Shown here: one piece after another, positions 42,158 to 50,222 of the stretch
Layout: the number at the start of each line of letters is the position of its first letter
Position numbering within the stretch: the first letter of the stretch is position 1
From: Candidatus Solincola quzhuomuensis
Lineage (GTDB): Bacteria; Actinomycetota; Geothermincolia; Geothermincolales; RBG-13-55-18
Direction of reading: 5' to 3'
DNA length: 60,695 nt
Assembly (NCBI GenBank): GCA_015711855.1
Contig: JACVJF010000004.1
Span: forward strand, 1-60,695
Notes under the pieces: model-generated
Told to the model about the DNA's origin: nothing
The model's database searches: none
What the model saw: only the letters and a program-made list of their open reading frames with translations
Program-made: the position numbers and the translations under genes

Positions 42158-42204
42158 GGCGGAGTACCCGGGCGGCCGATCGGAGGGAGCCCGGGTACTC
42201 CGCC
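42158..42204. terminator. perfect 16-bp hairpin between convergent genes, probable bidirectional terminator
   Basis: GGCGGAGTACCCGGGC (42158-42173) and GCCCGGGTACTCCGCC (42189-42204) pair perfectly around a 15-base loop. It lies between the stops of the flavoprotein (41977) and rubrerythrin (42222) genes. There is no T-run on either side, so it may act as a barrier or RNA-stability hairpin rather than a classic intrinsic terminator. Confidence 0.6.
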
Positions 42205-42221
42205 GTGACACGGTGCTTGGT

Positions 42222-42713
42222 TCAGTCTATCTTCTTGAACATCTTCCGGGGAGCGCCGCAGATGGGGCATTTCTCGGGCGCTTCCCTCTCCACGGTGTTC
42301 CCGCACACCTGGCATACGTAGTAGTCCACCTCCTCGTTTTTCCCCAGGTTGTCCAGGGCCTTCCGGTAGAGGCCGGCGTGGATCTCCTCCACGGCGTTGG
42401 CGTTGGCGAAGGACATGTAGGCGGCGTCGTTTCCCTCCGCCTTGGCCTCCTCCATCATCCTGGGGTACATGGAGCGGAACTCCGCCGTCTCTCCCTCGAT
42501 GGCCGAGCGGAGGTTCTCCTCCGTGGATCCTATACCCCCCATGACCCTGAGGTGGGCGTGGGCGTGCACCGTCTCCGCCTCGGCGGCGGCGCGGAAGAGC
42601 TTGGCCACCTGGGTATATCCCTCCTCCTCGGCTTTCTTGGCGAAGGCCAGGTACTTGCGGTTGGCCTGGGATTCTCCCGCAAAGGCCTCCTTCAGGTTGT
42701 CCATGGTACTCAT
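42222..42713 (-). CDS. rubrerythrin
   Basis: 163 residues from ATG 42713, with AAGGAGG nine bases ahead. The di-iron four-helix domain shows FAGESQANRKYLAFA, AAAEAETVHAHAHL (ExxH), EGETAEFRSMYP and ANAVEEIHAGLY (ExxH). A C-terminal rubredoxin domain has YVCQVCGNTV and KCPICGAPRKMF. It reduces hydrogen peroxide in the cytoplasm of anaerobes. The gene stands alone and ends in the strong hairpin at 42158-42204. Confidence 0.96.
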   Translation of the reverse strand: MSTMDNLKEAFAGESQANRKYLAFAKKAEEEGYTQVAKLFRAAAEAETVHAHAHLRVMGGIGSTEENLRSAIEGETAEFRSMYPRMMEEAKAEGNDAAYMSFANANAVEEIHAGLYRKALDNLGKNEEVDYYVCQVCGNTVEREAPEKCPICGAPRKMFKKID

Positions 42714-42908
42714 ACGCCAACCTCCTTTTCGACGTTTAAATCTGAACAAACCGTTGCGAGTGGCGCTTTAGAGCTACGCGCTTTTACACCGGCGACCAAC
42801 ACTCATTTGCCGACGAGGAGAATATACAAACATGTCGGCTAGCGATTCAACCATGACCAAGCTCATACGGGCTTGAAGCGGGCGGGCGAAGCAAGTGAGG
42901 AAGTTTAA

Positions 42909-45662
42909 CTAAACGGAACCCTTGAAAGCCACCATCCCGTCGAGATTGCCCCAACCCGATCCCCCCACCGCCCATATGTGGGTGGCGTCCAGGATGTCGA
43001 TATCGTTTATATCCCCTTCGTAATTCTCGTCGGGGTATTGAACTTCCCAGTCGGAGCCGTTCCAGAAAAAGATGACCCCATACCACCTGCCGGTCCAGAC
43101 GGCGGCGGGAGCCAGCCCGGCCACGCTGCATAAGCCCTCGGTCCAGCCGGTCCCGATGGTCGTCCAGGTGGAACCGTTGAAGTGATAGAGGTTCACTCCC
43201 AGGATCCAGACGTTGTTCGCGTCCTTCACCCAGACGTCAGTCAGGTAGTCGTTGTTGGGAGGGATTCCGGTTATCTTGCTCCAGGTGGAGCCGTTGTAGC
43301 GGAGGACGGTCCCGCCGGCCCCCACCACCCAGACGTTTCCCGGGCCCGTCCCCTCCACTCTGTACAGGTCGACAGTGGTGCCGCTCTCCTGATGGGTCCA
43401 GTAGGTGCCGTTCCAGTAGACGATGCTCCCCTGGTCGCCTACCGCCCAAACGTGAGTGGCATCGGCGGCGTATACGCCGTTCAGGTCGCGGCCTTCCTGA
43501 CCGCTGTCCTGTTCCTTCCAGGAGGTCCCGTCGTAGTAGAGCAGTATTCCTTCATAGCCTACCGCCCACACCCGGTTGGCGGCCGCCGCGGAGACGTCGT
43601 ACAGATGTTTGGTGGTGCCGGAGTTCTGCGCAGTCCAAGAGGAGCCGTTGTAGAAAAGGATTGTCCCGCCGGCCCCCACCGCCCAGACGTGACCGGCGTC
43701 CAAGGCATCCACTCCGTAGAGGGTCTCCGCACCCGAGAGTTGCACTTCCCAGCCTCCCGCGGATCCCCCGCCGCCGGTCACGGTGAAGGGCTTTGCGTTG
43801 GAGGTCACCTTGATGGTGACGGGCCCCCACTTATGGAAGACGTGGGTCACCTTGACCTCCACGGTTCCCGTGACGCTCGCCGGTACCTTGCATTTGATCG
43901 TCTTGTCGGACCAAGAGACGTATTCCTCCGCCCTCACGTCCCCGAACTTCACGAAGGAATCGTTCTCCCGTGTAACGCCGAAGCCGTAGCCGTTTATGGT
44001 AACTAAGGTGCCCGCGGGGCCCGTTTCCGGAGAGAGGGAGGTGACGCCCACGTCGCTGGCCAAGAGCATCTCCCATTCGAGGAGGCCGTCGAACTTCTTG
44101 TCCAGGAAGGTCTTGGTCCACAACATGGTCCTGACCTGCACTATCACCCCCAAGTCCAGTTCCACGCCCACGAAGACCTCCCAGTGGGGCGTGTTCACCA
44201 GGTCCACGCCGAGGCGCACGTAGGGCTCGATGTTCACATAGGGACCGGCGATCCTATAGAACTTCAATCCTATCTGGGGCCCGGCGTAGGCCTTGAACTC
44301 CGCTTCGGCCACCGGTTTCGGGTAGGTCCAATCGAAGGAAAAGCTCTTGTCGGCGATGGGGCTCCACTCACCATTGTCGTAAGAGGCTCCCGTGGTCACG
44401 CTCCCGGATTGGGTGGCTCCGCAGGAAACGCCCACCGCTACGTTGCCCTTTATCCCCACGTGGAGGTTGACGTAGGGGGAGAGGACTATGGGGACACCGG
44501 CAACGGTGAAGGTTATGTCGTTGAAGCGGTGGTATACGAGCTCTTTCTCCTTATCGATATTCAATATGTCGTACGCCGCGGTCGCGCTGACCTCCACGTT
44601 CTCGAAGAAGGTGGTGCTGAAGGAGAACTTCTTGAGCGACCATTTCTTTATTTGCAGCTCCACGGACATGGTGATGCCCAGGGTGACCTCGCCGTCCAGC
44701 TCCACCCAGGCGTTTCCCATCTCCAGGCGAGTGTCGTCGAAGTTGTAGGTGAAGTCGAGGGTGGTCTCCGCGGCCGGCTGGAAGTTGGTCTCCCCCGCTG
44801 AGGGACGGAAGCTCACCGATTCGTCGAGGATGGTGGTGGAGGCCAGCTGGGAAGCGCTCAGGGGTATGATGGCCTGGAGGCGGCCGCTCTCTATGGCCTC
44901 CTCGATGGCCGCACCAACCGTCTCCAGGGTCACCTTACCGGCGGCCTTAGTGATTTTGGTCACCTTGAGGAGGAGCCCTCCAGGCGCCTGTGAGGATTTA
45001 CCGCTGACGATAACGTCGCCGAGCGCCAGGCCATCGATGACCGGGTTTCCGGCGGCGAAGGTGAGGATGATTTTGTCCTCCGTCTCCTGCGAGCCGAGCA
45101 GGTTGCCCATCTCCTCCTGACCGAGCACCTTGGTCGTCTCCGGGATGACGGGGGGCTCGTACTTGGCCCCCAGCGAGTCGTGGCCCCCGGACTTGCCGTA
45201 ATAGCTGAAATACATGGCCCTCTCCACCATGACCGGCGCGGTGCTCACCACCTTGGTGGACACGTCGGTGTTGGAGAGGCCGGGGAGCCCGTCCAGCTGG
45301 ATGGAGGAGCGCGTCCCCGCCGGGAGGTCGAACTCGTAGTCGGGCGCGGAATGACCCGGCGGGAGCTGGAACTTGAGGGTCACGTGGGCGGAGGTGCTCC
45401 CCGGGTTCTGCACCAGGACGTAGGTGTCGAACTGGCCCCCGGTGTAGCCCTCGGCCAAGTACCAGGTCTGGGCTTCTCCATAGGAGGTAGCGGAGGCCCC
45501 GGTGACCGTGCCTTCGCTGGTAGGTTCTGGAGAGGCTTCGGCTCTTATACCTGCGGCGCAAACGCCCGGAGATACGGCTGCGAATAGGCTTAGCATAAAG
45601 AGAAAGGAGGCGGTAAAGATAAAAATGCGGTTTCCCATGCTCTTTATTCCTGGATGGAGCAT
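42909..45662 (-). CDS. large secreted protein: WYLAEG repeat, IPT/TIG domain, seven-bladed WAVG propeller
   Basis: 917 residues from ATG 45662, preceded by AAAGGGGG. A signal peptide (IFIFTASFLFMLSLFAA, cleavage near CAAG) is followed by one WYLAEGYTGGQFDTY repeat of the kind found four times in the 34824-37148 product, a long beta-rich middle region of unknown type, an IPT/TIG Ig-like domain (VTSLSPETGPAGTLVTINGYGFG to PVTIKVTSNAKPFTV), and seven repeats of about 40 residues with the pattern D..HVWAVG..G.I..YNGS.W, which should close a seven-bladed propeller. No catalytic motif. It is likely a cell-surface adhesin or scaffold. Confidence 0.85.
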   Translation of the reverse strand: MLHPGIKSMGNRIFIFTASFLFMLSLFAAVSPGVCAAGIRAEASPEPTSEGTVTGASATSYGEAQTWYLAEGYTGGQFDTYVLVQNPGSTSAHVTLKFQLPPGHSAPDYEFDLPAGTRSSIQLDGLPGLSNTDVSTKVVSTAPVMVERAMYFSYYGKSGGHDSLGAKYEPPVIPETTKVLGQEEMGNLLGSQETEDKIILTFAAGNPVIDGLALGDVIVSGKSSQAPGGLLLKVTKITKAAGKVTLETVGAAIEEAIESGRLQAIIPLSASQLASTTILDESVSFRPSAGETNFQPAAETTLDFTYNFDDTRLEMGNAWVELDGEVTLGITMSVELQIKKWSLKKFSFSTTFFENVEVSATAAYDILNIDKEKELVYHRFNDITFTVAGVPIVLSPYVNLHVGIKGNVAVGVSCGATQSGSVTTGASYDNGEWSPIADKSFSFDWTYPKPVAEAEFKAYAGPQIGLKFYRIAGPYVNIEPYVRLGVDLVNTPHWEVFVGVELDLGVIVQVRTMLWTKTFLDKKFDGLLEWEMLLASDVGVTSLSPETGPAGTLVTINGYGFGVTRENDSFVKFGDVRAEEYVSWSDKTIKCKVPASVTGTVEVKVTHVFHKWGPVTIKVTSNAKPFTVTGGGGSAGGWEVQLSGAETLYGVDALDAGHVWAVGAGGTILFYNGSSWTAQNSGTTKHLYDVSAAAANRVWAVGYEGILLYYDGTSWKEQDSGQEGRDLNGVYAADATHVWAVGDQGSIVYWNGTYWTHQESGTTVDLYRVEGTGPGNVWVVGAGGTVLRYNGSTWSKITGIPPNNDYLTDVWVKDANNVWILGVNLYHFNGSTWTTIGTGWTEGLCSVAGLAPAAVWTGRWYGVIFFWNGSDWEVQYPDENYEGDINDIDILDATHIWAVGGSGWGNLDGMVAFKGSV

Positions 45663-45669
45663 TGTTACC

Positions 45670-45730
45670 CCCTTTACTAAAGGGCGGAAGCCTTTCAAGC
45701 CATATTCTTTCAAGCCATATTATATATGGC
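45670..45730. repeat. 5' region of the propeller-protein gene: ribosome-site hairpin and tandem repeat
   Basis: CCCTTTA-C-TAAAGGG (45670-45684) is a perfect dyad; on the minus strand it contains the AAAGGGGG ribosome site of the downstream gene, so folding could hide it. Further upstream two tandem copies of CTTTCAAGCCATATT lie at 45692-45706 and 45707-45721, the second merging into the dyad GCCATAT-TAT-ATATGGC (45714-45730). The remaining sequence to 46170 shows nothing recognisable. Confidence 0.5.
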
Positions 45731-46170
45731 GGGCATATTATACGGCGATATATGACGATGCGATTTTTAAAAAGCCTCAAAGGCCGGCGATTTGCGGTTA
45801 AGGGTAGAACATGCCCTTGGCGGAACGGAGATGTATCGGTGTAGGACACCGGCGGTCTTAACGGAAAGGGGAAGCTGCGGAGACCGTAGGCATGGTTCCG
45901 CTGACTCGAGCGTGAGCTCTTCCCTTCGACCTTACCTGGCCTTGTTCCCGAAAACGCTCTCCGTCTTCTCGCAGGACCTTGGAAACTTGGCTTAAGGGCG
46001 GGGGACGTCGGAGACATCGAGGAAAGACAAGCTGTGGGATGAAGGCAATAGGTTATTACCCATGGCGAAAGAAGACGGGTTATCTTCGGTTGAAGACGGA
46101 ACGGCTGCGTATGGAGTCGAACGCGCCCCGGTAGGTTTACTACGCGCTCGGAAGTGCCGAACCCTTTACC
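45731..46170. other. intergenic region, no feature recognised
   Basis: 440 bases downstream of the aldehyde oxidoreductase gene and upstream of the propeller-protein gene. Short frames only; no terminator found. Confidence 0.3.
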
Positions 46171-48300
46171 TTACGACGACGCGTTACCGCCGAAGGTTCT
46201 TCCGCGCGGCGAAGAGGAGGTTCCGCCGCGGTCCTTACCGTGAAGTATTTCGGAAATAGTTTCCAAACCATATCTTTCCAGAACGGCGGGCTTGGGAAAA
46301 CCGCGCTCGTCGAGCCCTCTCAGTCGGTAGAACTCCTCGAGCATGTAGTCGAGGTCCACGCGGCCGCCGTCCGGTTCCCCGGAGCGGGCGGCGCGGGTTC
46401 TACGGAAACCCCCAACCGAGGGTAGGAATTTTGCGGCTAGGTTTATTATCCGAAAGGTGTGACGCAGTGTAACGCGACGGTTGAACTCCTTCGCCAGGCG
46501 TAGGACCTTCTCGTTCTTCATCCTCCCCAGCAGCCGGTTGGTCGACCTGAGGAGGGGGTTGAGGGCGCCGAGGAGATAGGCGGCCTCCCCCTCGAGGTGA
46601 GGTTCGATTATCCTCCGCGGAACCCGGTCGTCCTCCCGAGTGCTCCCGCAGAGGTTGCCGAGCGCTCTCTTCAGGTACCAGATGCGATTACCGGTCTCCA
46701 TGAGTTCATCGAGGGTAAGTCCGTATCCGGTCACGGCGTTGAGCATGTCCCTGAGCATGGCCAGTTCGGAGCCTGCCCCCTTCCAGGCGAAGAGGCAGAT
46801 GACGGCCGCATCGCAGAGAGAGGCCACGGCTTGGGAGTGTATGGTCATCTCGGCCTTGCCCTCCATGCGCTGCGGAAGGGTCCTCGGAAACCCTATCTCC
46901 TCCAGGCTGTCCATCCCCATCTCCAGGCCCAGGTTGGTGTCCCGGTTATGGCATCCCCCTCGGATGCTGGTGGCATAACCCAGGGCCATGGACCACAGGG
47001 CACGCGGGTCGTGCATGGGGCATTCCAGGCCCTTGACCTGGATGGCGAATTCATCCCCGCCGTACTTTGCGGCAAGGGCGCGTGATCCCTCCGCGAGCTC
47101 GTCGCCGAAGCCCTCACGGCGGGCGATCTTGGGGATGAGCTCGACCAGGAGACCAGGCTTGTTCCAGTCCAGTTCCATGCCCCCCGTGGTCGTCGCGTCG
47201 ATGAGTCCCGCTCGGAAGGCCTCCACGGCGTAGGCCAAAGTTCCCCCGGTGGAGATGACGTCCATGCCGAAGTGGTTGCAGAGTGCATTGGCCGTGGCCA
47301 CGGCCAGGAGGTCGTCGATCTTGAGCAGGAAACCCAGTGAGCCCACGCCCTCGTATTCCGGTCCCGGGCCGTCGGACATGGTACAATCTCCTATATCTAT
47401 TTTGACCACGCGCTTGCAGGCGATGGGGCAGGCATGACAGGAGCGCCTGCCGACCAGGATGGTGTCGGCCATGTGCACGCCGGAGAGGTTTTCCATCCCC
47501 TCTATCCATTGAGGCTCCCTCCAGTTCTTGACCGGGATGTCGCATATGGCCGAGGAGAGGTCCACCCCTCCCGCTGTGCCGAAGAGTCGGAGACCTTCCG
47601 CGAAGGGGCTTCTATCGATTTTCTCCAGGGCCTTCCGGCGCACGGCCTTGAAGGACTGGGGGTCGGCGGGCTCGGATTCGAGGTTTCCCCTGACGGCCAC
47701 CGCCTTAAGCTTCTTGGAGCCCATCACCGCCCCCATGCCCGACCGCGCTGCCAGGTTTCCCCGATCGCAGACGATGCTGGCATATTTTACCATATTCTCT
47801 CCGGCCGGTCCGATACCGGCCACCGCGGTCCTTCGGTCGCCGACCTCTTTCTTGATGGCTTCTTCGGCCTCGAAGGTTCCCATGCCCCAAAGATGGGAGG
47901 CGTCGCGCAATTCCCCGCCACTCTCGGTCAAAAGGAGGTATACGGGGTGCTCCGAGGCCCCGGTGAAGACGACCCCTTCGTAGCCTGTGCCCCGCAGTTG
48001 GCGAGCGAAGGGGCCGCCCATACTGGACTCCCCCCATATACCCGTCTGGGGAGAACGTCCCCCTATGGAGAGGCGGGAACAGCCGGGGAGGCTGGTTCCG
48101 GATAAGGGACCATTGAGGAAGATGAGGGGATTCCCGGGGGAAAGAGGAGGGACCTCCCACCCTCTCAGCTGGAAGAAGATGTAAGCCGCCATTCCAGATC
48201 CGCCCAGGAACTTTCGGCATGCCTCTTCCTCCAACCGACGTTCGGATATCTCTCCTGCGGCGAGGTCCACGAACAGCAGTTTTCCCCCTTCACGGGACAT
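46171..48300 (-). CDS. aldehyde:ferredoxin oxidoreductase (tungstopterin) family protein
   Basis: 709 residues. FVDLAAGEISERRLEEEACRKFLGGSGMAAYI and the RSPQTGIWGESSMGGPFARQLRGTGYEGVVFTG segment belong to the N-terminal pterin-binding domain; CHACPIAC supplies the first three cluster cysteines (288, 291, 295), and CDAAVICLF near residue 500 the fourth. GPEYEGVGSLG and RGGCHNRDT bind the second pterin. It would oxidise aldehydes to acids, or the reverse, with ferredoxin. It is about 100 residues longer than P. furiosus AOR; the C-terminal extension is basic. Last gene on the minus-strand stretch that begins with EtfA, but gaps of 487 and 136 bases make a single operon unlikely. Confidence 0.93.
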   Translation of the reverse strand: MSREGGKLLFVDLAAGEISERRLEEEACRKFLGGSGMAAYIFFQLRGWEVPPLSPGNPLIFLNGPLSGTSLPGCSRLSIGGRSPQTGIWGESSMGGPFARQLRGTGYEGVVFTGASEHPVYLLLTESGGELRDASHLWGMGTFEAEEAIKKEVGDRRTAVAGIGPAGENMVKYASIVCDRGNLAARSGMGAVMGSKKLKAVAVRGNLESEPADPQSFKAVRRKALEKIDRSPFAEGLRLFGTAGGVDLSSAICDIPVKNWREPQWIEGMENLSGVHMADTILVGRRSCHACPIACKRVVKIDIGDCTMSDGPGPEYEGVGSLGFLLKIDDLLAVATANALCNHFGMDVISTGGTLAYAVEAFRAGLIDATTTGGMELDWNKPGLLVELIPKIARREGFGDELAEGSRALAAKYGGDEFAIQVKGLECPMHDPRALWSMALGYATSIRGGCHNRDTNLGLEMGMDSLEEIGFPRTLPQRMEGKAEMTIHSQAVASLCDAAVICLFAWKGAGSELAMLRDMLNAVTGYGLTLDELMETGNRIWYLKRALGNLCGSTREDDRVPRRIIEPHLEGEAAYLLGALNPLLRSTNRLLGRMKNEKVLRLAKEFNRRVTLRHTFRIINLAAKFLPSVGGFRRTRAARSGEPDGGRVDLDYMLEEFYRLRGLDERGFPKPAVLERYGLETISEILHGKDRGGTSSSPRGRTFGGNASS

Positions 48301-48787
48301 GGTACGTCACCTCTACTTCACTGAGTTACGCACACCATGGTCGTCCCCCAGTTTTCCCCTCCCCGTGTAAGAACGGCGTTTCACTGCTCGAGCGAGCATG
48401 TAGCTCGCAAGCCTTGTGCCGGTCCGGGGTCTTCCACGGCGTGCCTCGTCCCCTGTTCCGATTCGTCGGGTCGCCGCCGGCATGGCTACCGTGAGTTGTA
48501 CACCGTTTCCCTCCTGGGCAGGCCGGTTCGGCGTTCCTCATCCCCTCGCGAGAGAGCTTTCCCGAGCCGAACGGACCATGTTTCGCCTGACGCCGCTCGT
48601 CCCTCCTCTTCCCCCTCTCTTTTTGGGACGCCGTTCGAGGCCCCTTCCGCCTCGCGGGGATCGTGCTGCGTGGATGGTCCGCCCCAATTTCAGGACGCCG
48701 GAGATGAGCGGCCTCACCCTCGCACCCCTGCTCCCGAGCGACGGAAACCCGGGAGATGCCCCGGCACAAACCCCTGATTTCGATGAC
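48301..48787. other. intergenic region, no feature recognised
   Basis: 487 GC-rich bases between the amidohydrolase and aldehyde oxidoreductase genes. No conserved-looking frame, dyad or terminator was found; frames present are Arg/Pro-rich and lack ribosome sites. Confidence 0.3.
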
Positions 48788-49756
48788 TCATCCTTGTCTC
48801 CTCTCCCGCAGGCGGGGGAAGAGCTCCCTCGCATTGCGGTGAAAAACCGCCTCCCGGGCGCTCTCGTCGAAGCCCGGGTACTCGTTCAAGGCGGCAATGG
48901 TGGCCACGGCGGCCAGTTCCGGAGCGAAGGGGAAATCGCTGCCGAAGAGGATGTGCGAATCATCCACCAGCTCCTGCAGGGAGCGCAGGGCGAAGGGCGC
49001 TGCGGCCAGGGCGGTGTCGTAATAAAGGCGCTGCAGGTAGGCGATGACCCCCTTTGGCACGTGCTCCTGGAGGCCGGGCCAGAACTGCCCCAGGCCGAGC
49101 CTGAGGGCTATGAAAGGGACGGTGCCCCCGGCGTGGGGAAGGATGATCCTCACGTGGGGACACCTTTCCAGGATGCCGTTAAAGAGCAGGGTGGCCACGG
49201 CGCGCGTGGTCTCGAAGACGAACTCGATGAGGGAAGGGGGCAGGCCGGTGCCCGGGAGGTCGCTCTCCTCGGGCGTGTGCGGGTGCATGAAGACCACCGC
49301 TTCCCGGCGGTCCAGCTCCTCGAAGAGTGGCTCATAAGAAGGATGCCCCATATAGCGACCGTCCACGCTGCTCAACAGTCCGATGCCGTCCAGCTTCAAC
49401 CGGTCAAGGGCGTAGGCCGCCTCTTCCAGTGCGGCTTCCACGTCCGGCAAGGGCAGTACGGCGAAGGCGCCGAAGCGGCTCGGGTTCTCGCCAACCAGCT
49501 CGGCGAGGTATTCGTTGCAGGACCGTGCCAGCTCCCTGGCCAGAGAGAGGTCGCCTATGAAGACACCGGGCGCGGAGACGGAGAGGAGCGCCGTCTCTAT
49601 GCCCTGCCGGTCCATGAAGGCCAGGGTCTCCTCCAGGTCCCAGGCGGGAATGGGGCGCCCTCCAACGCTCTCCACGCCCCGCGCGGCCAGGGCGGATCGG
49701 TATTCGGGCGGAGCTATGTGGTGATGCACATCGATCTTCGGCATGGCCATCTCCAT
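48788..49756 (-). CDS. amidohydrolase 2 family (ACMS-decarboxylase-like) metalloprotein
   Basis: 322 residues. IDVHHHIAPPEY provides the HxH metal ligands, VVFMHPHTPEE a third histidine, IILPHAGGTVPF a fourth and FGSDFPFAPE the catalytic aspartate, in the order of aminocarboxymuconate-semialdehyde decarboxylase and gamma-resorcylate decarboxylase relatives. It would be a cytoplasmic Zn or Mn enzyme acting by decarboxylation or hydrolysis. In this context decarboxylation of a dicarboxylic intermediate is conceivable but untested. ATG at 49756 lies close behind GAGGTGAGGG; in-frame ATGs at 49750 and 49744 are also possible. Confidence 0.86.
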   Translation of the reverse strand: MEMAMPKIDVHHHIAPPEYRSALAARGVESVGGRPIPAWDLEETLAFMDRQGIETALLSVSAPGVFIGDLSLARELARSCNEYLAELVGENPSRFGAFAVLPLPDVEAALEEAAYALDRLKLDGIGLLSSVDGRYMGHPSYEPLFEELDRREAVVFMHPHTPEESDLPGTGLPPSLIEFVFETTRAVATLLFNGILERCPHVRIILPHAGGTVPFIALRLGLGQFWPGLQEHVPKGVIAYLQRLYYDTALAAAPFALRSLQELVDDSHILFGSDFPFAPELAAVATIAALNEYPGFDESAREAVFHRNARELFPRLRERRQG

Positions 49757-49892
49757 CCCTCACCTCGGTTATCCTCGTCCCCGGTCCGGGATGCGAACCT
49801 CTGCCCCGCATGGAGGCCGTAGTGCCGAGTTCATGCGGCATGTGGAGATCCGAAGGCGGCCGTCCGGGGTGGCCTTCCAAGCGTTGCCGCCG

Positions 49893-50177
49893 TCATCCAT
49901 GCTCGATGACCACCCCGGTGCCCCCCGCCGGGTAGGAGAAGTCGATGGCCTCCATGGGGCAGATCTCCCAACAAGCCGCGCATTCCAGGCACAGTTCCTG
50001 GTATCGCGGAGCTAGGCGAGCCTTGCCCTCCTTCAGCGACCACAGGTTGAAGGAGCAGACCTTGGTGCACAGGCCGCAGCCGTCGCACTTGCTCTCGTCG
50101 TAACGGATGAAGTCGCCGGTTTTGTCGACATCCACCCTCTTCACCAGCTTGGTGAATTCCAGCTTTATCTCCTCCAT
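49893..50177 (-). CDS. fixX: ferredoxin-like protein, FixX type
   Basis: 94 residues from ATG 50177 behind GGAGGTAAGGGAG. Two cysteine groups, CDGCGLCTKVCSF and CLECAACWEICP, can hold 4Fe-4S clusters. The N-terminal KLVKRVDVDKTGDFIRYDESK stretch matches the FixX/ETF-quinone-oxidoreductase ferredoxin layout. It follows the FixC-like flavoprotein by 45 bases. Together they would pass electrons from ETF to quinone or ferredoxin. Confidence 0.87.
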   Translation of the reverse strand: MEEIKLEFTKLVKRVDVDKTGDFIRYDESKCDGCGLCTKVCSFNLWSLKEGKARLAPRYQELCLECAACWEICPMEAIDFSYPAGGTGVVIEHG

Positions 50178-50222
50178 CTCCCTTACCTCCTCGTCGCACC
50201 CTCTCGCGCGCATACTCCTCGC

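Noticed and set aside
48326-48769. 147-codon minus-strand frame between amidohydrolase and aldehyde oxidoreductase
   Set aside because: Lys/Arg/Gly-rich low-complexity translation without a ribosome site; looks like GC-driven open frame.
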